Assembly (NCBI GenBank): GCA_037954325.1
Contig: JBBMNZ010000001.1
Coordinates: forward strand, 9,550,258 to 9,614,257
Length of the DNA: 64,000 bases
Direction: 5' to 3'
DNA from: Fistularia commersonii
Lineage: Eukaryota > Chordata > Actinopteri > Syngnathiformes > Fistulariidae
Both the position numbers and the translations under genes were made by a program. Under the pieces are notes generated by a model that had not been told where the DNA came from, ran no database searches, and saw only the letters and a list, made by a program, of their open reading frames with translations. This document shows, in pieces, positions 56,901-64,000 of the stretch (position 1 is its first letter; every line of letters begins with the position of its first letter).

Positions 56901-58272
56901 TTCTGCTCTCACGACAGATCACAATGTCAATGTCTGCAAACATCATGGTCCATGGAGATTCCTGTCTAACCTCATCTGTCAGCCTGTCTATCAAAACTGT
57001 GAACAAGAAGGGGCTCAGAGATGATCCCTGATGGAGTACCACCTCCACCTTGAACTTCTCTGTTACCCCTACTGCACACCGTACCACTGTCTCACAGTTA
57101 GCATACATGTCCTGCACCAGTTTAACATACTTCTCTGCCACTCCAGACTTCCTCATACAATACCAGAGCTCCTCTCTTGGCACCATGCCATATGCTTTTT
57201 CTAGGTCTACAAAAAACACAATGCAGCTCCCTCTGGCCTTCTCTGTACTTCTCTATTAGCACTCTCAAAGCAAATACTGCATCTGTAGTACTCTTTCCAG
57301 GCATGAAGCCATACTGCTGTTCACAAATGCTGACTTCTGCTCTCAGTCTAGTTTCCACTACTCTTTCCCATAACTTCATCGTATGGCTCATCAACTTTAT
57401 CCATCTATAGTTAATGCAATTCTGCACATCCCCCTAAATTTAAAAACAGGCACCATCACACTTCTCCATTCCTTAGACCTCTTCTCACTCCCTAAGGTAA
57501 AGTTTCAAGTTTTATCTGACTGCGATTATGTGAGGTAATTGAATAGTACATGTCCATGCCTGTTCTTTGAAAAAAGTATTCACTACAGCCGTTTACATCC
57601 CACCAGTCTCCCTACATCCATCCCTCTGTGTTCCTATCCTGGATACCTTACCTACCAATCATTTCTTCATCACTTCTGATGCCTGCACTAACATGTCCAT
57701 TGAAGTCTAAGCCAATTACCACTCTCTCATCTCTGGGGATATTTTGCATCACTTGATCTAAAGCCTTCCAGAATTTTTCCATTTTCTCAAACTCACATCC
57801 CTCACAGCAGCTGTTGCTATTGCAATAAGAATGTTTGTGCCTGTCCTTTCCAACCCTCATACCAACCCAAGCTCTATCACACTAGGCAAAAGCCACCCCC
57901 ATTGTGCTGGGATCTTTCCAAGGTTTTTGCCAGGAAGAGGGCAATTTTTTACATTGCTACAAGTGCTAGCTACAAGAACTTGCCCATGGGGAATAATGAT
58001 TTTCTGTAAATCATTTAAGGACTTTGGTCCAGACCTGCTTTAAATGTAAAGTGTCATCAGACAAGTCTTTTGGGATTTGGCTACACATTAATAATAATTT
58101 GACTAGGCTATAATTGAGATCCAGCAATGAGTATTATCTGCATTTTATTGTCTTTGAGTTTACCTTTTCCCCATTGATGACAGTATCTGGGTGTACAACA
58201 TTCCCCTGAGACTTTGACATCTTCTCTCCCTTATCACTGACAGCAAAACCATGAACCACCAATGACCTAGAA

Positions 58273-58314
<42 letters not shown>

Positions 58315-60057
58315 TTTAAGAGGACTTCAATGTCAATTAATCAATGTTGGTCATTTTCATAGGAACAACTTTAAATGTTTACTTGCTACTTGAACAGCTT
58401 GTTTGATGTGACATAATGCAATAATTTTCTTTCTGTAATCTCCAAAAACTAAAAACAAATAATACATTATCAGTGAAGTACAAGAAATTTTACTTCTAGC
58501 TGTCGAGCTTTTGATCAAAAAATCTGAGGTGACAAATATTTTTCATATAAGTTTACACAATTTGGTACGATTTTAAACTATATAGTCATATTACACATAT
58601 ATACAGTCATTTGGCAGACGCTTTATCCTAAGCGACGTACAGCGAAGATGCCGGGGATTGATCCCAGTACCTCATATATGCGAAGCACGTACTCTACCAC
58701 TGAGATACACGCTCTAATATTGACATGTCCACACGTTCACGGCGTAGTTCACATATGACTATATAGATAAGAATTCGATTTCTATTTTGCAATATTAGAT
58801 TTTTTTTCAGGATGAAATAGCCATATTTATCCCAAGAAGAAAAAAACAATAAAATATAGTAAAATCAAATTGAAATTCACTTTATCAAATAAATAAAATA
58901 CGAGTTCTCCTTTACTAAACAAAGACGCCCTGCATCGCAAACTCTTGCTCCTACCATTGTACCCACGAAAGATCTCATACGGAATAACAACATGCTCTAC
59001 GATGCTTCCTAAACGCCCAGCATCTACCCAAGAGCCTGGTAAAGAACCCAAGCATAGCAAGAAGATGTTGCCTATTGCTGAAAAGTTAAAACTTCTTGAT
59101 ATGTTAAAGGGAGGCAGAAGTTTTGCAGAAGTTGGCCACCATTACAGCATTAACAAATCTACAGTTTATTACATTCAGAAAGATGATACTAACATTAGGA
59201 AGACCGCGACCTTAAGCTTAAGTATAACAGCTATAACATCGCCATAACTACTGCACAGCAAATTCATCATCATTCAAGTTTGGGCACAGCTACACATTTT
59301 CAAAGGTGAGTACCCTATACAATTATTTGAGTAAAATATAAAATTTGATTTCTTTCCATAAATAATTTCTATTTACATTTAATATGATTTTTAATTTAGT
59401 CATTTGCTGTACATTTTGTACTGTATTTCAATGTCTATCTTATGTTATAATTATCCGAAAGTGTTTAGTATACTGTGTAAGTGTGGGAAGCGTAGTGCAG
59501 TCGATGATGGACTGATAACAGTTTGCGGGAGGTTCGTAAAGGGTTGAGTGAGGTTCGTTGCGGGTATATATATCTGTGAATCTATATCTATCAAATCTCT
59601 ACTTTGCAGAAATTCACTTTTCACAGTAGGCCTTGGGATGTAATTCCTACGAAAGGTAAGGGTACACTGTAAATTCTACTGTGGGATAAACTTATACCTA
59701 CTTTTTAGCTACAGTTAAAAATCCTTTTGGTCAACATTCAAGAAGTAAGCAAAACTTCAGAGATTTTGATGAAACCAACATTACATCACAAAACCCTGAA
59801 TGTAAAACCAACTTTTGTGGTTCAGGGGAAAAGGTCTCTTAAATAGTCCATTCTTTTATTTTAGGGTATCAGTATTTTTCAGTTTAAACATACTGTATGT
59901 CAGTCAAGTTGACAAGAAAAACAACAGTGTGTAGATGGGGACACTGACTTGTAAGGTGCTATGTTCCTGACCGCTACACTGGTAAGTAGTGAGGACTGAA
60001 ACCAGCCTCCAAGTTGGTCCATCCCCTCCACATACACATCTGCTCTGGGTGTTGGCT
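50993..60057 (-). CDS. iars2: Isoleucyl-tRNA synthetase, mitochondrial (3' partial, last 9 exons)
   Basis: Exons on the minus strand in transcript order: 60057-59949, 58266-58164, 56082-55960, 55877-55746, 55670-55564, 53876-53731, 53624-53434, 51435-51291, 51129-50993. All phases agree and give about 397 C-terminal residues. The first two exons hold the class I region RADVYVEGMDQLGGWFQSSL and the catalytic loop KGEKMSKSQGNV. Next come YGADALRWWVAESNVFSEVQ, NTLRFLLGN and MYYIDQYMLHLLRE of the anticodon-binding helical domain, then SNFYFSIIKDR and APVLPHLAEEVY. The end has four cysteines, CPRC(x13)CQRC, the C-terminal zinc motif. The enzyme charges tRNA-Ile in mitochondria. The HIGH motif, editing domain and targeting peptide lie beyond base 64000. 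Introns are enlarged by LINEs. The convergent rab3gap2 neighbour matches the human RAB3GAP2-IARS2 pair. Confidence 0.94.
52270..52510 (+). mobile_element. GATGG-family LINE fragment in iars2 intron
   Basis: 'CTTATCTATGGTCATGAGCT' followed by 'GTGGCTGGGCTCAGCCTTAA' and 'AGATAAGGTGAGGGGCTTGG' matches the RT C-terminal part of the family whose 3' ends are at 4165-4400 and 4925-5206. Confidence 0.55.
53201..53380. repeat. Exact 90-bp tandem duplication
   Basis: The unit from AAGCTCACATTTGCAGACTA to TTCTTTGGGAAAAGAAAAAA is present at 53201-53290 and again, base for base, at 53291-53380. The bases before copy 1 (GGGAAAGAAA) resemble the unit's own end, which could have primed the duplication. It lies in an iars2 intron, 54 bases from exon 53434-53624. 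Confidence 0.97.
54170..55450 (+). mobile_element. RTE-clade LINE 3' part, copy 3, split by unknown insert
   Basis: 54300-54460 encodes VMGEVYKTMARPALLYSSEI and 'VALTDRQGVDLVVAELEIL', the RT C-terminus. After a gap, 55180-55420 encodes EHIRGTAQV, then SEYIGRRMLEMELSGRRK and the RPKRR block, the element's C-terminal end. The family order requires these blocks to be nearly adjacent, so about 0.7 kb between them is foreign. It is antisense to iars2. Confidence 0.75.
54460..55180. other. Unclassified 0.7-kb insertion within RTE copy 3
   Basis: No similarity to other elements in the window. It is GC-richer than its surroundings. A plus frame at 54579-54791 encodes a 70-residue polar peptide (SDPHSKKNNRQKKMLDVPLR, then an acidic run) that could be the N-terminus of a transposase, and the right part has ACAAAATGGTGGCC. 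Ends and target duplication could not be defined. Confidence 0.4.
56190..57870 (-). mobile_element. Two adjacent RTE-clade LINE fragments (copies 4a and 4b)
   Basis: The same RT stretch is present twice on the minus strand: 56390-56720 and 56930-57230. Each contains the reverse of CTAACCTCATCTGTCAGCCT and the 'MFFVDLEKAYGMVPREELWY' block. 4a covers about 56190-56735. 4b covers 56745-57870 and also has RT finger sequence (57122-57427, EQQYGFMPGKSTTDAVFAL) and an endonuclease piece (57648-57860, DERVVIGLDFNGHVSAGIR). The linker between endonuclease and RT is deleted. Confidence 0.78.
58275..58310. repeat. (AC)18 microsatellite next to the iars2 KMSKS-exon acceptor
   Basis: Read in the iars2 direction it is (GT)18 followed by CCTTCTAG and the exon starting at 58266. 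It sits 7 bases upstream of the acceptor AG, where a pyrimidine tract is expected. Confidence 0.97.
58600..58716 (-). mobile_element. tRNA-Ala-derived SINE-like element
   Basis: On the minus strand, about 58716-58644 follows tRNA-Ala closely: A box TATCTCAGTGGTAGAGTA, an anticodon arm GTGCTTCGCATATAT (CGC anticodon), then GAGGTACTGGGATCAATCCC (B box) and CGGCATCTTC. It continues as GCTTAGGATAAAGCGTCTGC and CAAATGACTG, a tail found beside such heads in fish. The 5' half of the acceptor stem is lost and the head has substitutions, so it is not a functional tRNA gene. Confidence 0.75.
58945..59250 (+). mobile_element. Tigger/pogo transposase N-terminal fragment
   Basis: The plus frame encodes LPIAEKLKLLDMLKGGRSFA, then EVGHHYSINKSTVYYIQKDD and TNIRKTA. 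This is the CENP-B/psq-type N-terminal helix-turn-helix of pogo-group transposases (TIGD1-like: I-x-E-K-L-x-I-L-D...S-T-V-x-Y-I-x-K). The frame then ends. No second HTH and no DDE domain follow. It is antisense in an iars2 intron. Confidence 0.75.
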
Positions 60058-60920
60058 CTGGAGGGGAAAAAAAAAATTGGGTTTTATCTTGAAATGATGA
60101 CACAAAAAGGAAAGAAAATTTAAATTTCAGTGAAGACCAGCCCTGAAGAAAATGTCTAGAAAAGACAAGCAAGATTACAAATCTGTTGTTAGTAGTGACC
60201 AAGCAGTGGAAGGCTTTATGTATTTCCAACCAAGCATAATTAAGACATTAAAATATGGCTCATACATGGCATTACAGATACAAATACACGTCAGTTTTGT
60301 CCGGGACAATTCTAAATCCTGCTACAAGGAAAACAGGTCGCCATGAAATGCTGCAGTTCAGCAAGTCCTAGGAAGAAAGTTTCCAAAGCCAGGAAGTGTG
60401 CTGATATCCACCATGCAATTAAAAGATAAAATGCTGGAAAAACATGTAGGGCTTGAAAAGCTGAGAACCAGCGTCATTACAACATTAACAGCCGAACAAA
60501 GAAGTTTTATGAAATGTATCATCAAGCAACCTGTGACAAAGGAGTTGCGTAGTGAGACAGGGAGCCAGCTGAGACTTGACTCAGCCTCCTCAGAGTTTTC
60601 CTCCGTATCCTCTAGAAATGACAATAAAATTAATATCAGTAATGGGAATTATAACATTTTCCACATTCAAGTTCACTGAAATGGTGGTGCTTGCCCTGGA
60701 CAAAGAATGTTTCAGGAGTTTTATTTTCTTAATATTATGTTATTTCAACAACTGAACAGGGCCAGCCAATCAGTCAATGCATGCTGGCTTGTTGATGAAT
60801 TCTTTACCTTGTACAGTGGCCTATGAGTGTCAACAGCAGTCATTATTTGTTTTGTGAGGGATATGGCTATGGGAGTGTTTTGGAATCACATAATCACTGA
60901 AGTCAAACTATATATCTTCT
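60058..60920. other. iars2 intron segment with an unexplained plus-strand frame
   Basis: No iars2 exon was found here on the minus strand. On the plus strand, from just after a stop near 60343 to 60679, an open frame encodes about 110 residues including KMLEKHVGLEKLRTSVITTL and then TAEQRSFMKCIIKQPVTKEL. It has a protein-like composition but no family I know; it may be a worn transposon piece. Confidence 0.25.
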
Positions 60921-60924
60921 TCTT

Positions 60925-62870
60925 CTCCTTTCAGCTTTTCACTTCAGGGGTCGCCACAGCGAATCAACCTTCTCCATCTAACCCTATTCTCTGTATCCTC
61001 CTCTCTCACACCAACTAACTTCATATCCTCTCTCAATACGTCCATAAATCCTCTCTATGGTCTTTCTCGAGACCTCCTGCCTGGCAGCTCCAATTCCAGC
61101 ATCTGTCTACCAATATATTCACTCTCCCTCCTCTGTACATGACCCAACCATCTCAGTCTGGCTTCTCTGACCTTCTCTCCAAAACATTTAACATGTGCTG
61201 TTCCTCTGATAGACTCATTCCTGATCCTATTCATCGTGGTCACTCCCAAAGAGAACCTTAGCGTCTTCATCTCTGCAACCTTTACCTCTGCCTCCTGTCT
61301 TTTCATCATTGGAACTGTTTCTAGGCCTTACAGCATCGCTGGTGTCACTACTGTCTTGTACACCTTTCCTTTCATTCTAGCCTGGTCTATTCTCATTCAC
61401 ACACACACAGATACTCTGTCTTTCTGTGACTAACTTTCATTCCTCACCTTTCAAGAGCATACCTTCACCTCTCTAGATTTTCCAAAGCCTGTTTTCTGCT
61501 CTCACTACAGATCACAATGTCAATGTCTGCAAACATCATGGTCCATGGAGATTCCTGTTTAACCTCATCTGTCAGCCTATCCATCACCATTGCGAACAAG
61601 AAGGGGCTCAGAGCTGATCCCTGATTGAGTCCCACCTCCATCTTGAACTTCTCTGTTATCCGTACAGCACAACGCACCACTGTCTCACAGTTAACATACA
61701 TGTCCTACATCAGTCTAACATACTTCTTTGCCACTCCAGATTTCCTCATACAATACCAGACCTCCTCTCTTGACACCATGCCATAAGCTTTTTCTAGGTC
61801 AACAAAAACACGATGCAGCTCCTTCTACCTTCTCTGTACTTCTCTATTAGCATTCTCAAAGCAAATACTGCATCTGTAGTGCTCTTCCTAGGCACAAAGC
61901 CATACCATCCCATCACTCTTCTAGCATCTGTGACTACATTTCACTCTCACCCGGACCTGTTGTACATCCTTTCCATCTTTATCTCTCTGTTTCGCCAACC
62001 TTTATAGATCATTCTCTCCCTCCTTACTGTCCAACCGAACATACAGGTCATCAGCCTTTGTTTTGCCTTTGCTACCTCTATCTTTACCTTACGTTTTATC
62101 TCCCTGTACTCCTGTCTATTCTCTTCAGTCCTCTCAGTATCCCACTTCTTCTTTGCTAAATGCTTTCTCTGTATATACTCCTGCAATTCCTCATTCCACC
62201 ACCAAGTCTCCTTATCTACTTTCCTTCCAGATGATACACCAACTTTGCTACCTGTCTCCCTGATAACACTAGCTGTTGTTCTCCAATCATCTGGAAGACC
62301 CCCTGACCACCTAGACCCTTTCTCAACTCCTCCCTGAAAACCATGCGACATTCCTCCCTTTTTAGCTTCCACCACTTTGTCCTCTGCTCTACCTTTGTCC
62401 TCTTCATCTTCCTTGTCACCAGAGTCATCCTACAAACCACCATCCTATGCTGTCTGGCAACACTCTCACCTACAACTACTTTGCAGTCACTGATCTCTTT
62501 CAGCTTACCTCGTAAATGCAAGATATGGTCTACCTTCATGCTCCTACCTCCACTCTTATAAGATACGCTAAATTCCTGTCTTTTCTGGAAAAAGGTGTTC
62601 ACTACAGCCAGTTCCATACTTTTTGCAAAATCTACCACCATCTGTCTCTAGGCGTTCCTATCCTGTATACCAAATCTGCCAATCACTTCTTCATCATGTC
62701 TTCATCAACATGCCCATTGAAGCCTTTTACTACTCTCTCATCTCTGAGGATATTCTGTATCACTTCATCAAGCTCATTCCAGAACTTCTCCTTCTCCTCA
62801 AATTCCCACCCACCGGGGCATAGACACTAATGACATTGAGCGTCACACCTCCAATTTCCAGTTTCAGACT
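60925..62870 (-). mobile_element. RTE-clade LINE, copy 5
   Basis: The minus strand runs from the endonuclease (62760-62870, SLKLEIGGVTLNVISVYAPV; 62216-62641, DFAKSMELAVVNTFFQKRQE and KEISDCKVVVGESVARQHRM) through the linker (KETWWWNEELQEYIQRKHLA). RT fragments follow (61465-61900, MYVNCETVVRCAVRITEKFK), then the C-terminus (61055-61309, EARLRWLGHVQRRESEYIGR). It ends at 60925-60960 with the reverse of CCCCTGAAGTGAAAAGC and a GAAGAAGAAG tail. It is the most complete RTE copy here, but an RT part is deleted near 61900. Confidence 0.8.
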
Positions 62871-63414
62871 TTGGCTTGGAGACCAGAGGGTTGCAGAGAG
62901 CCACATGGACCACTTTATACGGAGCGTGTACTGGGGCCTGAAGGAGGTACTGAACATCTACACTGCTCCCTGGAGCCTATACCGGACAGCCTTCTTACCC
63001 CTCAATTTATGCATAACTGACATCAGAGGGAGGAGGTGGTTTTAAAACAAAGAATGCTCCAAATTTAGTAGACCATTATGGAAGCAGGCATTGGTCTGTT
63101 AGCGAACACAATTAGTATACAAAACAATAAATTAGCTACCAGCCTGACTGTAAGTACTTCATTACTGATCAAAAAAAAGTTTTCAGTGGATGGCCACTGC
63201 TTATTGTGAAGCATTGGTATACCATCCATCAATATTCAATTTTTCTTTCATTTTTTCATTTAATTTTCTTTTCATTTGATTCAAAATTTTGCCTGAAGAA
63301 GCTAATCATCCAACATTTTACTCAACATATAACATCCATCTTCATACTCTGTCAAAAAGTTAACGTTCAGCCTTTCTTGACCATATCTGAGAATTAGTAA
63401 TTTCTTTGAAGCAT
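62871..63414. other. Spacer between RTE copy 5 and the right-hand LINE
   Basis: 62871-63045 is GC-richer and may belong to another element; 63046-63414 is AT-rich. No iars2 exon was recognised, so the next upstream iars2 exon is presumably beyond 64000. Confidence 0.35.
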
Positions 63415-64000
63415 TTTCCCCTGGAATCTGCACCTTATCATTGTGGAGGAATTTCTGTGCCCCCATGATCCTGGGAGGAATATTGTATGGGACATTAGCC
63501 TCTTACGGATCTCCCAAGGCAAAATAGATCGAGATGAGGGTCCAGACTAAGAACGATTAAAATGTATGTAATTCAAGGCACTTCAGCCAGATTAGGGAAA
63601 CTGGGACACCCTCCTCAAGCCAAGCCTGGGAGGGGAGCATGTCGGCAAGGTGGTCAGGCCTTGGCCTGCTCAGTTAGACACAGCCCAATAAACAATGTGT
63701 AGCCATGTGCTCTGTGGACTGCAGGAAGAAACATAATGGTCAACTGCAATTGTTTTTTGTCACAGACAAAAAGGGGAGAACGACACACGCTCGTCCTCAG
63801 TGTGGTGAACATGCTTTTAGAACAAGGAATGTCACCTGTCTAGCAAGAAAGGATCCTGAGCTAGTACATCAAAGCGAACAGTAACTGCTGAAAATAGATG
63901 GAGTCTCCTCTATGCATAGAACTGGATCTTGAAGCAAACTACTTGAGGGGGCTTCTGGAGTAGCTCAGGTTAAAAGGCATGGGGCAGGTATGGGGATACT
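63415..64000 (+). mobile_element. LINE 5' end (GATGG-tailed family), runs off the window
   Basis: It starts at GAATCTGCACCTTATCATTG and follows the family's 5' leader: TGATCCTGGGAGGAATATTG, CTCCCAAGGCAAA, GGGAGGGGAGCATGTCGGCA, GAACAAGGAATGTCACCTGT and CTAGCAAGAAAGGATCCTGA. The later blocks correspond to the start of the LINE ORF. A related 5' end is at 4475-4860. Confidence 0.65.

Noticed and set aside
58644..58716. Functional tRNA-Ala gene
   Set aside because: The acceptor stem does not pair, the arms carry substitutions, and the SINE-type tail follows directly.
63415..64000. Upstream iars2 exon or GC-rich promoter
   Set aside because: The ordered blocks match a LINE 5' leader also seen at 4475-4860. 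No synthetase motif occurs on the minus strand.
1..64000. CRISPR arrays, operons, bacterial-type systems
   Set aside because: No regularly spaced repeats with unique spacers and no polycistronic gene blocks. All genes have vertebrate introns.

Overview
The window reads as teleost fish nuclear DNA. It has vertebrate genes with many short exons and GT-AG introns, CA/CT microsatellites, and a repeat mix typical of ray-finned fish: Tc1-like transposons, RTE-type and other LINEs, tRNA-derived SINEs and a Ty3/gypsy remnant. Gene calls come from translating the sequence and comparing with remembered vertebrate orthologues. No database search or transcript data was used, so exon borders rest on splice motifs, reading phase and protein conservation.

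Layout. (1) 1-687, plus strand: the last three exons of a two-pore-domain K+ channel of the TALK type (kcnk16/kcnk17-like). (2) About 2.2-13 kb: a repeat-rich spacer with LINE fragments, a SINE, a Tc1-like element that carries a nested R2/HERO-type retrotransposon fragment, an RTE LINE and a gypsy gag-to-RT remnant. (3) 15514-23478, plus: complete five-exon kcnk5 (TASK-2), predicted 522 aa, with a 5.9-kb first intron almost free of recognisable repeats. (4) 23.5-29.1 kb: 3' flank and a spacer with short interspersed repeats. (5) 29098-46678, plus: complete rab3gap2 in 35 exons, predicted 1379 aa. All exon phases join without a frame break. (6) 46.7-50.98 kb: an intergenic region made largely of a minus-strand RTE LINE split by a Tc1-like relic. 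(7) 50993-60057, minus: the last nine exons of iars2 (mitochondrial isoleucyl-tRNA synthetase), from just before the class I EGxDQxxGWF region through KMSKS to the C-terminal zinc motif. Its 5' exons lie beyond the right edge. Its introns hold several RTE copies, a tRNA-Ala-derived SINE and a Tigger/pogo fragment. (8) 60.9-64 kb: another RTE copy and the 5' end of a LINE that leaves the window.

The gene order fits known vertebrate arrangements. A TALK-type channel lies upstream of KCNK5 in the same direction, as in the human KCNK16-KCNK17-KCNK5 cluster, and RAB3GAP2 and IARS2 are convergent neighbours, as in human. The three complete or partial pathways are unrelated: pH-sensitive K+ leak current, Rab3/Rab18 regulation and mitochondrial translation.

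I found no undescribed operon-like or defence-like system. The most useful leads are structural: microsatellites and repeats that sit directly against splice sites in rab3gap2 and iars2, a long CA/CT tract just upstream of kcnk5, nested transposons with readable insertion order, and some short unexplained sequences (a perfect palindrome, a LINE inversion junction, a 90-bp exact tandem duplication, a candidate micropeptide).
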